Shown: one piece after another, positions 18,160 to 27,098 of the stretch
Layout: the number at the start of each line of letters is the position of its first letter
Numbering within the stretch: the stretch's first letter is position 1
Position numbers and translations under genes: made by a program
The notes under the pieces: model-generated
What the model was told of the DNA's origin: nothing
The model's input: only the letters and a program-made list of their open reading frames with translations
Databases searched by the model: none
NCBI GenBank assembly: GCA_041690355.1
Contig: JAWLHK010000008.1
Span: 151,295 to 215,294, forward strand
Direction of reading: 5' to 3'
DNA from: JAWLHK01 sp041690355 [NCBI: bacterium]
GTDB taxonomy: Bacteria > J088 > JAWLBW01
Length of the DNA: 64,000 nucleotides

Positions 18160-18172
18160 CCATGTTACATGG
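18160..18172. promoter_or_regulatory. Candidate operator upstream of the HTH-sspBCD operon
   Basis: CCATGTTACATGG is a perfect palindrome with a single central base, lying 34 bp upstream of the HTH gene start in a gap of about 100 bp. Another CTACCATG half-site is at 18182-18189. On the minus strand TTGAGT and TAGTCT with 18 bp between could be a promoter just upstream. Confidence 0.4.
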
Positions 18173-18225
18173 TGCTACAGACTACCATGCGAGGGGTAGA
18201 GCACTCAATGGTGAAGTGCCGTCTT

Positions 18226-19668
18226 TCACGAGCGCCGGAGCTGGTGCCCTCGTAGGGAGTAGCCCCTTGCTTCTAAACGTTGTTGCCACGCATCTCGGGT
18301 CCCGATTCCAAGCACGTCATCCAAAAGGCCGGCCTTTTCTTCTTGCTTGGTCAATCGGGCGAATTTTTCCCTATTCGGATAGGAGAGCCCAACGAATTCT
18401 TCCTTGCGGTGGAGTATGGGCGGGTTTTCTGAGTCTGCGTAGTTCCGGTACGTCACCCGAAAGGTTTGTAGGTCAACCGAGAGAGAGCCGGCCAGGGAAG
18501 GGTGCGGGTCGGTATCGAATTCCGGGTAGTAAAGGTAGGAGACCTTCGGCTTCTTGCGGGAAAGCTTGATCAGATTCGCGCCCTCTACGACACCCAGATA
18601 CGCTCGAGCGCAACCTTCGTAGACTTTTAGCAAGGCAGGAAGGTCGGTAAGTGATGACTCGTGGACGTACAGGGCTTCTTGGGTACACTTGCCAACGGGG
18701 GACTCAGCGCATACACGACTGACCTCATCTAGACGGCCGAGGCTAAAAAGGAGGTCATCCGACAGAGAACAAGCTTTCTTGTACGTTGAGAAAAACGCTT
18801 TTACGTCGCCCTGCATTGCCGGCGAGAGTTCGTGATATGCAGGTCGCCCGTCGAAGCGACTCAGCGCAAGAAAGACTGAAAGCTCTTGCGAACGCTCCTC
18901 ACGAACCCGGTCCCAGTCTACGTCTGAAACGCGGCGGATCGTGCCAATGGCCCGTGAATAGCTTCCGAAGGCCTGAAGCACTTCTGCTTCTTTGGCAAAT
19001 TCGCCTTCAATCGGTGGCCGCCCTCGTTCGGCAATGAACTCAACTAGAGCATCGAGTAACCCGCGATGCGCATCGTAAAGCTCGCTGGACCTCGACGTAC
19101 GTGCGATGGGCAGGCGGCGCCGATACCGGGCTGCAGCGAACTGGTGGCGTTTCGCTTCGTCACGAAAGATGTAGAAGACTCCTGGCGCCGCAGCGAGCGC
19201 AGAAAGCCCTAGGTGCTCCTCAATCCAGCCCTTTAGTTCTTGCTGTTCAAAAAACTTCTGAAAGGTGCCCCTTTTGGTTAGGCAGCCATCGGCAAAAAAG
19301 GCGTGGACGTCTTCCCGCGCTTCTAGCGTGAGTCGAGCGGAAACGATGAGGGTGTCCCTGGCTAAGGCCCAAGCACTCCGGAGAGCCGCCACTCTCTCCT
19401 GCGGCGATTCGATTACGTTCACGACGTAACCGAGGTTCACGACGTCGGCCTCTGTCCGTTCCCCGGCAGGGCGATGAACGGGATCCCAACCCGAAACGGT
19501 GATATCTCGTTGGGCGAGGAGCGCGACGTCTTCGCCATGACCACACCCATAATCGAAGACCGACGTTCCTTGCGTAATGATCCCATCGGCTAGCGCGAGT
19601 CGAACGGGACGCGAGAAGTCGTGTCGTCGAATAGCTGTCTTGTGACGCGCGATGTGTGATACAGACAT
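18226..19668 (-). CDS. DNA phosphorothioation-associated putative methyltransferase
   Basis: Product of 480 residues. It begins with ARHKTAIRRHDFSRPVRLAL and then VFDYGCGHGED (residues 37-47), a class I methyltransferase motif I; this N-terminus is characteristic of the putative methyltransferase family repeatedly found next to dnd genes. The C-terminal 250 residues are of unknown fold. The start is ATG 19668 with AGGGAG close upstream; a GTG at 19689 is in frame. The substrate is unknown; protection of DNA or a tRNA/protein target are possible. It lies 100 bp upstream of the HTH gene on the same strand, so it may have its own promoter. Confidence 0.75.
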   Translation of the reverse strand: MSVSHIARHKTAIRRHDFSRPVRLALADGIITQGTSVFDYGCGHGEDVALLAQRDITVSGWDPVHRPAGERTEADVVNLGYVVNVIESPQERVAALRSAWALARDTLIVSARLTLEAREDVHAFFADGCLTKRGTFQKFFEQQELKGWIEEHLGLSALAAAPGVFYIFRDEAKRHQFAAARYRRRLPIARTSRSSELYDAHRGLLDALVEFIAERGRPPIEGEFAKEAEVLQAFGSYSRAIGTIRRVSDVDWDRVREERSQELSVFLALSRFDGRPAYHELSPAMQGDVKAFFSTYKKACSLSDDLLFSLGRLDEVSRVCAESPVGKCTQEALYVHESSLTDLPALLKVYEGCARAYLGVVEGANLIKLSRKKPKVSYLYYPEFDTDPHPSLAGSLSVDLQTFRVTYRNYADSENPPILHRKEEFVGLSYPNREKFARLTKQEEKAGLLDDVLGIGTRDAWQQRLEARGYSLRGHQLRRS

Positions 19669-19686
19669 GGGCTCCCTGGATCGCTT

Positions 19687-19713
19687 CACATACTAGCACA
19701 CTACACACACTAG
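19687..19713. repeat. Short direct repeats before the methyltransferase gene
   Basis: CACATACTAG, CACACTAC and ACACACTAG follow one another just upstream of the methyltransferase start. This looks like a multi-site operator or an AT-rich promoter region; no protein can be assigned. Confidence 0.3.
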
Positions 19714-19751
19714 CCTAATTACCTCACCGCCCGTCCAGATATGCTCCCATT

Positions 19752-19830
19752 GACGCACCGAGTCTGCGTCATTTTGACCCCCTGTTTCCCAATCCTTTCA
19801 ACAACCTGCCGCTGTGCAATTGATTGCACA
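19752..19830. promoter_or_regulatory. Two inverted repeats at the right island edge
   Basis: GACGCA and TGCGTC (19752-19770, 7-bp spacer, followed by ATTTT) and TGTGCAATTGATTGCACA (19813-19830, perfect 8-bp arms). They lie between the low-GC island and the lipoprotein gene at 19973. They may be operators, a weak terminator or a recombination end. Confidence 0.35.
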
Positions 19831-19972
19831 AACGTGTGGGGGGAATGCCCATCGGACCGACGCAGAGGCCACGGTGGATAGGACCCTCGTCATTCCGTTC
19901 CGCCGGCTGGGGCACCGCCAAGCTTTACAATCCACCCCATCCCGGCTATGGTATTGCTGTGCGGAGGGAACC

Positions 19973-20803
19973 ATGAAGCGAGCGCTGATTCTGCTGGCGG
20001 GACTCTGGATGACGGGCACCGGGTGCACGCAGCCCGGCGAACACTTTCGAGAAGGACTGTTCAACACGACCTTCTTCGGCGTCACCACCGTCGAGCAGGA
20101 TTCAGGATTCTTCTCGGCGCTCTATCATCTCCCCGACGACCAGGCGTGCCACCTGACCCCCTGGTCGATCGTCAAAGGGACCCTCACGGCCGAGGGGGAT
20201 GCCGACCACCTGACCTACACGAAGAAGGGTGAGGAGGTGGTCATCCGGTATGAACATCAGGGAACGCATATCTCCTTCTCAGCAAACACGGACGGCAAGC
20301 AGCCCGATGGCAAGCCGTGGCCGCCCTCTGCGCTCGTGCCGACCCTGAACGTGAAGGCCGACAGCATTCTGATGACCCGCTTCGCCCTGACCATCACCGA
20401 CCAGACCTGCAACTCGACCTGGGCGGCGGTCCAGTATGCGACCAGCGAGCCGCTCCCCTGCTGGCAGACGTTCGACGGTCAGCGCCGCTGCAGCGCAGGC
20501 TTCCTGGTGGTGAGTGGCCCCGTGGAGGCGGATCGCTATCAGGCCCGCCATTCTGCACCCTACGGGGACGCCGACCCCTTTGAAGTCGACCTCGACCTCA
20601 CCGGCCGCTTCGCCGTCGGCGAGACCCTGACCGGCCAGATTTCGTTCGCGGCCACCTTCACGGCCCCCACGCCGGGGACCTGCGCCACCACGGTTCCCGT
20701 CGAGGTGCAGGTGCTCGGCCGTCATTTCACGCGCGACATCTGTGAACGCGTCCCCGAGGGGGCGACCGGCTACTCGGCGTGGGCCGCCTGGAGCACGCGG
20801 TAA
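19973..20803 (+). CDS. Putative lipoprotein of unknown function
   Basis: Product of 276 residues. MKRALILLAGLWMTGTGC is a lipoprotein-type signal (Cys18; the -3 Gly makes it non-canonical). The mature part is rich in beta-type sequence with at least six Cys, as expected for an exported disulfide-bonded protein. I do not recognise a domain. GGAGGG lies 4 nt before the ATG at 19973. The leader resembles that of the lipoprotein at 61543 (LWMT motif), suggesting a shared origin of the 5' end. Between it and the island lie inverted repeats but no gene. Confidence 0.65.
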   Translation: MKRALILLAGLWMTGTGCTQPGEHFREGLFNTTFFGVTTVEQDSGFFSALYHLPDDQACHLTPWSIVKGTLTAEGDADHLTYTKKGEEVVIRYEHQGTHISFSANTDGKQPDGKPWPPSALVPTLNVKADSILMTRFALTITDQTCNSTWAAVQYATSEPLPCWQTFDGQRRCSAGFLVVSGPVEADRYQARHSAPYGDADPFEVDLDLTGRFAVGETLTGQISFAATFTAPTPGTCATTVPVEVQVLGRHFTRDICERVPEGATGYSAWAAWSTR

Positions 20804-20913
20804 GTTCGCGCGGGTAACGCCCCCCCGACCGCTCACCCCCTCACGCATCGCACTCGTGCCCTTCTTCCCCGTTGGTCCACGATGGACGGGAACGCAGAGT
20901 GCGGAGGCATGCG

Positions 20914-21669
20914 ATGACGAAATTCACTGGGGGAAAGCGAACCTTGATCACGGCGCTGCTCACGCTGGCCGTGGGCGCCTGCGCAGGCAGTGAGGCCTCG
21001 CGGCAGACGTCGCCGCAGGAGCCGTATCAGGACGACGCCATCGCCCCGCAGGAGAGCGTGCTGCCGCCCGAGCCCTTCCCCGAGACCGAGGCGCCGCCCG
21101 AGGAGCCGGCTGAGGAAGAGGGGCCGGCCTTCATCATCATCCCCCTCGGACCCGAGCCTGGCGAAGAACGTGAGCCCGGCATGCCCGAAGAAGAGGTGAT
21201 ACCCGGTGTTCCCGCCGAAGAGGAACCCCAGGAGGGAGAACAGGTCGAGCGCTTTCTGATCATCCCCGCGCCGCAGGAAGAAGACGCCGAGATGTTTCCG
21301 CGCGAAGAAGGCGAAGACGCGGCGCCGGACGAGATCATGAAGCCGCAGGATCCGCGGGAGCAGGAATTCGGCGGCCGGGCCGACGAGGCCGAGAGAGAGG
21401 ACGCAGACGAGGGATCGCCGCTCACCGACGAGCCCCGCACCCCCTCACCCCTGCAGGATGAAACGCAGGAGCGGGACGACGAGCTGCAGCTCGACGTCGT
21501 TCCCGAGGGAGACCCCGCCACGGCCGAAACGGAGCCGCAGATCGAGCTGATCATCATCCCCATGCCCGAAGGGGCGCTCGACGATGCGCCGCTCTCGGAG
21601 GAGCCGGAGTTCCAGGACGAGGAGTCGCCCGAGGCACCGGGGGAACCGGCGGAGGAGATGACCCTGTAG
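20914..21669 (+). CDS. Acidic Pro/Glu-rich lipoprotein with three LIIIP motifs
   Basis: Product of 251 residues. The signal ends in LAVGAC (lipidated Cys23). The rest is almost wholly Glu, Pro, Asp, Ala and Gly and must be disordered, except for three near-identical hydrophobic islands: FIIIP (73-77), FLIIP (114-118) and LIIIP (212-216), each followed by one or two residues and Pro. The start is ATG 20914 with GGAGG 6 nt upstream. The family is unrecognised; it may be an outer-membrane tether or a docking linker whose motifs bind a partner in beta-strand form. Confidence 0.65.
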   Translation: MTKFTGGKRTLITALLTLAVGACAGSEASRQTSPQEPYQDDAIAPQESVLPPEPFPETEAPPEEPAEEEGPAFIIIPLGPEPGEEREPGMPEEEVIPGVPAEEEPQEGEQVERFLIIPAPQEEDAEMFPREEGEDAAPDEIMKPQDPREQEFGGRADEAEREDADEGSPLTDEPRTPSPLQDETQERDDELQLDVVPEGDPATAETEPQIELIIIPMPEGALDDAPLSEEPEFQDEESPEAPGEPAEEMTL

Positions 21670-21765
21670 GCGATCGCGGTGCTCTCCGGGGCTGGGGTGC
21701 GCACTGCGGGCCCGGGCCGGAGGGGGGGAGTGGGGGAGGGGGAGAGTGGGGGAGAAGCAAGAACG
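21665..21765 (+). repeat. G-rich post-stop repeat, copy 1
   Basis: It starts with CTGTAGGCGATCGC, which includes the last codon and stop of the preceding gene, and ends in several G5 runs (21721-21752) then GAGAAGCAAG. It matches 51220-51310 over most of its length. Four or more G runs separated by 1-5 bases make a G-quadruplex motif. Confidence 0.8.
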
Positions 21766-21854
21766 CAACAAGAACGCAACACCCCCGCAGGAACGCCACC
21801 CACCTCATTTCGTCCCGGGCCACGAGCGCGCACCTCTCCCCGAGCGCGAAGCAC

Positions 21855-21905
21855 CGACCCCAGCGGGGTCGCAGCGCTGAGCCGCGGCGGCAGCCCCGGG
21901 TAAGG
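21855..21905 (+). repeat. Palindromic dispersed repeat, copy 2
   Basis: CGACCCCAGCGGGGTCG, then GCAGCGCTGAGCCGCGGCGG and CAGCCCCGGG. The same order occurs on the minus strand at 27149-27099. Confidence 0.8.
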
Positions 21906-21916
21906 ATGGTGTGGTT

Positions 21917-21944
21917 CCCAGCGCCCAGCGACCAGCGCCCCGCG
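21917..21944. repeat. 7-bp tandem array, unit CCCAGCG
   Basis: Four heptamers, two of them exact CCCAGCG. It lies 10 bp before the stop of the MBL-fold gene. The same unit is used at 55895-55929. Confidence 0.8.
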
Positions 21945-21953
21945 ACCGCGCCG

Positions 21954-23039
21954 TCAGGCGCGCGCCGCCGCCGTGGGATAGAGCACGCCCTCGTTCACTT
22001 CGCGGATCGAGTGCGTCGGCCGGAGGCCCGGCGCGATCGGGCTGTGGATCAGCTCGGAGCTCGAGAAGTGCTGCACGAAGCGCGGATCGGGCGCATACGG
22101 ATCCGCCAGCAGCTTCTCCTTGACCATCGAGTTGTACTGGTCGAGGGAACCCTCGAGCGTGTTCGCGTTCATGATCACCTCGTGGCCGGTCGCCTGCGCA
22201 TAGGCCGCCAGGCCGGGGATGCGGCTCGCCTCGGGGGAATAGGCGTCCATGCAGACGCCGTTTTCACTCACGGTGTAGCAGCCGCTCTCGGGCGCGCGGA
22301 ACAGGAGCGACATGTTCCCCCAGGTGTGGCCGGGGGTGAAGATCAGCGCGCAGCCGTCTCCCAGCTGCACGTCGCCGTCGAGCAGGACGAGATTGTCGGT
22401 GCGCACCCCTTTGCCGGCATCGGGAACGAACCACGGCTGCTGCAGCGGATGCTGGTGCAGCGACGATTCGTAATCCGCGCGCTGCACGAGGAATTTCGCG
22501 TTCGGGTAGAGGGGCGGATTTTCATCGGTGCCCAGAAACGGCCGCATGTCCTGCACGTGCTGGTGATCGAAGGCGACGTAGTCGACGTCTTCGGGGCGCA
22601 CGCCGATGCGGCGCAGCTGCTCGGGAAGCGGCGGCGATTCGAGCAGCAGGTTGCGGATGGTGTCCGAGAAGGGGAGTTTTCCGGCCAGGTTCGCGAAGAA
22701 CGGTGCGGCGGCCGACCGGTCGGGGATCGTCGGATTGAAGAGCAGCAGCTTCGGCACGCCGTTCTGGTAGAACTGCACGAGCATGGCGCGGTTCTGGAAG
22801 AGCAGGAACGGGTAGCGCAGCTTCGACGCCCGGTTGAACGCGAAGGTCACCGGGTAGGGCGCGATGGAGGTGGGGAGCGTGCGCACGGCGAGCGCCGGCC
22901 GCCCCTTCACGAATTCCGCCTTGAACCGGGGAGCGATCTCGCGCACCCGGGCCAGACGCTGGGCGGCGTTGGTCGGGAGGTGGCACTCCTTCCAGATCTC
23001 CAGCGGGGTCAACCCGGCGTCCTGCGGCGATATCGGCAT
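21954..23039 (-). CDS. MBL-fold metallo-hydrolase
   Basis: Product of 361 residues. FDHQHVQDMRPF gives the HxHxxD zinc motif, FTPGHTWGNMSLLF the downstream His, and GVCMDAYSPEAS an acidic ligand. The N-terminal 130 residues are family-specific. Such enzymes hydrolyse lactones, thioesters or phosphodiesters; the substrate is unknown. The start is ATG 23039 with AGGAG 7 nt upstream; a longer in-frame reading to 23240 is low-complexity and rejected. The C-terminus lies next to a heptamer array. No operon partner is evident. Confidence 0.8.
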   Translation of the reverse strand: MPISPQDAGLTPLEIWKECHLPTNAAQRLARVREIAPRFKAEFVKGRPALAVRTLPTSIAPYPVTFAFNRASKLRYPFLLFQNRAMLVQFYQNGVPKLLLFNPTIPDRSAAAPFFANLAGKLPFSDTIRNLLLESPPLPEQLRRIGVRPEDVDYVAFDHQHVQDMRPFLGTDENPPLYPNAKFLVQRADYESSLHQHPLQQPWFVPDAGKGVRTDNLVLLDGDVQLGDGCALIFTPGHTWGNMSLLFRAPESGCYTVSENGVCMDAYSPEASRIPGLAAYAQATGHEVIMNANTLEGSLDQYNSMVKEKLLADPYAPDPRFVQHFSSSELIHSPIAPGLRPTHSIREVNEGVLYPTAAARA

Positions 23040-23197
23040 CCTGCGTCTCCTGCGGATCGGAAACCCACATTGTAACGCGTTCCGGCAGGGCCCGCAGGCA
23101 GCGGCCCGCGGCAATGCCCGATGGTCTAGGGCCCATGACCGCATCCAGGCACGAGCAAGTCGAGGTGGATTCGTCTTCCGCTCCCCCCGGCAAACGA

Positions 23198-23229
23198 AAG
23201 CCCCGCCTTCCGTGCGGAAAGCGGGGCTT
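23198..23229 (-). terminator. Rho-independent terminator of the NHL/RCC1 gene
   Basis: Stem AAGCCCCGC / GCGGGGCTT (9 bp) extended by TTCCG / CGGAA, with TTCGTTTG following on the minus strand, 21 bp after the stop codon of the gene at 23250. Confidence 0.7.
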
Positions 23230-23249
23230 GATTGGTTCATGGCGATGGT

Positions 23250-26200
23250 TCAGGGCGCGGCGAACACCTCGGCCGAAGGCACACTCTCCAGGCCCTCACT
23301 GTCGACGGTCGTCACCACGAAGTAGTAACGGGTACCGTTGGTCAGGCCGGTGATGTCGCCGCCACTGGTGGCGCCGGCGACCTTCGTACCGTTGAGCCGA
23401 TGGACTTCCGGCGAGGTGGACCAGTAGACGTTGTACGAGACCGCGCCGGTTGAAGCCGTCCAGCTGACTGCCACGGCGCCGGCCCCGCCGCCGCCCGTCG
23501 CGAGCACATCGGTCGGGGCCGCGATGGCCAGCTGGGGAGCCACGCCGATCTGCACGGCGGTCGCCCCGTACCAGCCGAAGTTATCGGCGTCGCCGTTGGT
23601 GCCCGGGGTGTGGGTCAGCTGACCGAAATCATTGTTCCCCCACATCCAGAAGGTGCCGTTCGGCAGGAGGGCGCCCGTCACGTGGTCACCGGCAATGATC
23701 TCGGCGACATCGCTGACCGCCGCAATCGCCACCGGCGTGGTCTGGTTCGTGGTGGTGCCGTCACCCAGCTGGGCATAGCCATTTCCACCCCATGCCCAGG
23801 CCGTGCCATCACTCCGCATCGCGAAGGCGCTGGTGAAGCCGATGGCGATCTCGTCGATACCGGTCAGGCCGCTGACCTGCACGGGCGAGGTGGATTCAGC
23901 GTCGGTGCCGTTGCCCAGCTGACCGTCGAAGTCGTCACCCCACGCCCAGACCGTGCCGTCACCCTTGAGCGCCAGCGTGAAGCTGGGCGCGACCTTCACG
24001 GCCACGACATCGCTCAGGGCCGTGACCTGGACCGGCGCAGACTTGCTGTCCCAGTTGCCGATCCCCAGCTGGCCGGCCCCGTTGTCGCCCCAGGCCCAGA
24101 GCGTGCCGTCGCTCTTGATGGCAAAGGCGCGCAGATCGCCCGCGGCAATGGCAACGACACCGGTCAGCGTGCTCACCTGCGCCGGCGCATAGTGCGGCGT
24201 GGTCGAACCATCGCCCAGCTGACCGGCGAAGTTCTCGCCCCAACTCCAGACGGTGCCGTCGCTCTTCAGGGCCAGGCTGAAGTCGGCGCCGGCCGCGATG
24301 GCGACCACGTTGCTGATCCCGGCCACCTGCTGCGGCGTGGCGTTGTAGGCTTCAGGTCCCATGAAGCCGCCGTCATAGGTGGGGTCGCTGCTGCTCGCCC
24401 CGTCGTAGCCCAGCGCGCCGTAGTGGCTGCGACCCCACGCCCAGACCGTGCCATCGCTTTTCAGGGCAATGGTGTGGACGGGGCCCGTCTCCACGGCCGT
24501 CACGGCACTGAGGCCGCTGATGGCGGCCGGGGTGATGTTGTAGCAGCCCGTGAACTCGATACACACGTCTCCGGCCGTCCCGGAGGCATGCCCCATGGTG
24601 CCGTAGGTGTTCTCGCTCCAGGCCGTCACCGTGCCGTCGGCTTTCAGCGCGACGATGTTACGCCCCTCGGCAGACAGCGCCACCACGGGCGAAGCCAGGG
24701 TGTAGGTCTCGGTCTGCACCGCCGAGGGATTGCCCAGGTTGTCGACGGCCAGGAACTTGATGGTCACGGCTGCAGTGATGGAGATGGGTTCGGCATAGAC
24801 GGTCGACCCTGTATCGGGCGTGCTGCCGTTCAGCGTGTAGTAGATAGCCGCGCAGCCCGATCCGCTGTCGCTGCATTCGAGCGTTACATTGGTGCCGCTG
24901 ACCACGCTGGAGCCGCCCGGCGTCGCAGAGACCGTGGGCGCGTCCGTATCGATCTGATAGATGACGGTCCGGACCGATTCCTGATTGCCGGCCACATCCA
25001 CCGCGAAGAACTTCAAGGTGGTGTCGACCGAGACGTCAATGGCGCCGCCGTAGACGTTGGAGCCGGTGGTCGGGGTGCCGCCGTCGGTGGTGTAGTAAAT
25101 CGCTTTGCAGCCTGAGCCGGAGCCGTCGTCACAGCTGAGCGTCACGCTCTGGGCCGAGGTGTATGCGCCGCCGGCCACCGATGCGCTGGAACTCGGTGCA
25201 GCGCTGTCGAACCGGTAGACGGCCGTCTGCACCGACTCTTCGTTGCCGGCTGCGTCCACCGAGAAAAACTTCAGGGTGGTGTCGGCCGAGACGGCGATGG
25301 GTTCGGCGTAGACATCGGAGTCGGTTGTCGGTGTGCTGCCGTCGATGGTGTAGTAGGTCGCGGCGCAGCCCGAACCCTCTCCATCATCACAGGTGAGCGT
25401 CACGCTCTGCACACCGCTGTACCAGCCGCCTGCCACCGAAGCGCTCGTCTGGGGAGCGTCGGTGTCGTCCGCGGCACTCTCCGACACGCAGGTGACCACG
25501 ATGTCGGAGACATTGGCGTCAGCGGTGCCGCTGCCGTTTACGACGGAACAGATCTGACCGTCGGGCTGGGTGGCGGCGGTGACCTCGTAGGGTTTCCCCG
25601 CAGCCACGGGCTCGGAAAAGACGAAGACGCCATCCTCGGTGACGGTCTTGTCGTCGCCGCCGTTGTTCTGGAGCACCACCGTGCCACTCAAGCCTTGCAC
25701 CTGGCCACCGATCGCGTGACTCCCGGTCGGTGGACACACGCCTGCAACGTGGACAAGCTTGCGAATCTTATTGTTGTTCTGGTCCGAAACGTAGAGGACG
25801 ACGCCATCGGAACCGCCGCCCACCGCGGCGATTCCATAGGGCCCATAGAATTGCGCCTGTGTTGCCGTACCGTCCGCGAACCCTTCGCCGCTGCCGGCCA
25901 GGGTGGTCACCGTGCCGGTGGCAATCTCGACCTTGCGTATCGAGCCGCCTTGGAAATCGGCCACATACAGGTGCGCGCCATCGATTGCGATTCCCGCCGG
26001 GCTATTGAAGCTCGTTGCCAGGGTGGTCACTTCTCCCGTGGCGATGACGATTTTGCGGATGCTGTTCAGGTTGGTCACATACAGATGGCTCCCGTCGGTG
26101 ACGATGCCGTCTGGGGCGTGGAACTGTGCCGCCGCACCCACGCCATCGGCATCACCAACCGCGATGGAACCAGCCAGGACGGTGGATTCGCCGGTTGCGA

Positions 26201-26759
26201 TATCCACTTTCGTGATTCTGTTCGCCGCCAGCTCTGCAACATACAGATGCGAGCCGACAACAGCGATGCCACCCAGCTGGGACCACTCACCCGTATCGTT
26301 AACGGCTACGGTGGTGACCTCACCGGTCGCAATCACCACCTTGCGAATTGCACCCGGCTCCGTGACATAAAGATTGTCGCCATCGACCGTCAGCCCATGC
26401 GCCTCATTGAAGGAAGCGTCCCTGCCGAATCCGTCGACTCTGGCGAAAACTCCGGAACCGGCGAGTGTCGTCACCTCGCCCGTGGCCATGGTGATCTTCC
26501 GGACGTAATGGTGATCAATCACATACAAGTGAGCATCATCGCGCCCCATATGGCTCAGATGAGTGAACTGCGCCAGGGTACTCGTTCCGTCGGCGTAGCC
26601 TGACGTGGAGCCGGCGAGGGTTGTCACCTGCGTGCCGCCACAGGCGTCGTCGTCAACAGGGAGGGGGATTGTAGAGGGGGGGACACAGTTCATTGCCGTA
26701 AGCAGCGGGGAAAGCAGCAAGAGCAGCGCTATTTTCCAAAAGTGGGTTCCTGTGTTCAT
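23250..26759 (-). CDS. Large secreted NHL / chitobiase-like / RCC1 / FN3 repeat protein
   Basis: Product of about 1169 residues. A signal peptide (IALLLLLSPLLTAMNC) may be lipidated at Cys25, but the lipobox is poor. Residues about 44-335 are NHL-type beta-propeller repeats (VTTLAGSGEGFADGTATQAQ and GAHLYVADFQGGSIRK). About 430-680 hold three chitobiase/beta-hexosaminidase C-type repeats (TYYTIDGSTPTTDSDVY). About 690-1075 hold RCC1-like propeller repeats (ALKSDGTVWAWGDNGAGQLG). The last 90 residues are a fibronectin type III domain. Start ATG 26759 has AGGAGG upstream. It looks like an outer-surface adhesion or binding protein; no catalytic domain is visible. Confidence 0.85.
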   Translation of the reverse strand: MNTGTHFWKIALLLLLSPLLTAMNCVPPSTIPLPVDDDACGGTQVTTLAGSTSGYADGTSTLAQFTHLSHMGRDDAHLYVIDHHYVRKITMATGEVTTLAGSGVFARVDGFGRDASFNEAHGLTVDGDNLYVTEPGAIRKVVIATGEVTTVAVNDTGEWSQLGGIAVVGSHLYVAELAANRITKVDIATGESTVLAGSIAVGDADGVGAAAQFHAPDGIVTDGSHLYVTNLNSIRKIVIATGEVTTLATSFNSPAGIAIDGAHLYVADFQGGSIRKVEIATGTVTTLAGSGEGFADGTATQAQFYGPYGIAAVGGGSDGVVLYVSDQNNNKIRKLVHVAGVCPPTGSHAIGGQVQGLSGTVVLQNNGGDDKTVTEDGVFVFSEPVAAGKPYEVTAATQPDGQICSVVNGSGTADANVSDIVVTCVSESAADDTDAPQTSASVAGGWYSGVQSVTLTCDDGEGSGCAATYYTIDGSTPTTDSDVYAEPIAVSADTTLKFFSVDAAGNEESVQTAVYRFDSAAPSSSASVAGGAYTSAQSVTLSCDDGSGSGCKAIYYTTDGGTPTTGSNVYGGAIDVSVDTTLKFFAVDVAGNQESVRTVIYQIDTDAPTVSATPGGSSVVSGTNVTLECSDSGSGCAAIYYTLNGSTPDTGSTVYAEPISITAAVTIKFLAVDNLGNPSAVQTETYTLASPVVALSAEGRNIVALKADGTVTAWSENTYGTMGHASGTAGDVCIEFTGCYNITPAAISGLSAVTAVETGPVHTIALKSDGTVWAWGRSHYGALGYDGASSSDPTYDGGFMGPEAYNATPQQVAGISNVVAIAAGADFSLALKSDGTVWSWGENFAGQLGDGSTTPHYAPAQVSTLTGVVAIAAGDLRAFAIKSDGTLWAWGDNGAGQLGIGNWDSKSAPVQVTALSDVVAVKVAPSFTLALKGDGTVWAWGDDFDGQLGNGTDAESTSPVQVSGLTGIDEIAIGFTSAFAMRSDGTAWAWGGNGYAQLGDGTTTNQTTPVAIAAVSDVAEIIAGDHVTGALLPNGTFWMWGNNDFGQLTHTPGTNGDADNFGWYGATAVQIGVAPQLAIAAPTDVLATGGGGAGAVAVSWTASTGAVSYNVYWSTSPEVHRLNGTKVAGATSGGDITGLTNGTRYYFVVTTVDSEGLESVPSAEVFAAP

Positions 26760-27098
26760 TTGGATTGATCCTCCTCGCAAGCCATGCGTGCGCTTGTTCA
26801 CAACGGGCTCGTGGTCTGTGGTTTCGTCGGTATGGTTGTTGTTCGCGGCACGGTCACCTGAGCGGACGGCCTGTCCTGCCGCTACATGGTGGGAGCTTTA
26901 CAATACAGGAATACGTGCCGGCATGCAGTAAGGATTTCATTACAAGGTGGGTGGGGAATCCGCGGATGGGCAAATCCGCAAATTTGCAGTTGTGCAGAGG
27001 GCTGAACGAGTGGCGATCCTGTCCGAGAGGAATTGCGAAGGTCAGCCCGGGCGCGCCGGTTCCGGCGCCCCCGGGCCTGGGGAACGCGTGCGCTTCCA
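26760..27098. other. Gap without a recognisable gene
   Basis: Upstream region of the large surface protein. It holds the Shine-Dalgarno AGGAGG near 26770 and otherwise G/C-rich sequence with no credible reading frame and no RNA gene that I can see. Confidence 0.5.

Noticed and set aside
19690-19830. tRNA gene as island attachment site
   Set aside because: No cloverleaf or TPsiC-like segment could be read on either strand at either island edge.
21954-23240. N-terminal extension of the MBL-fold protein to 23240
   Set aside because: The extra 67 residues are Arg-rich and cross the terminator hairpin of the neighbouring gene; ATG 23039 has a good Shine-Dalgarno.
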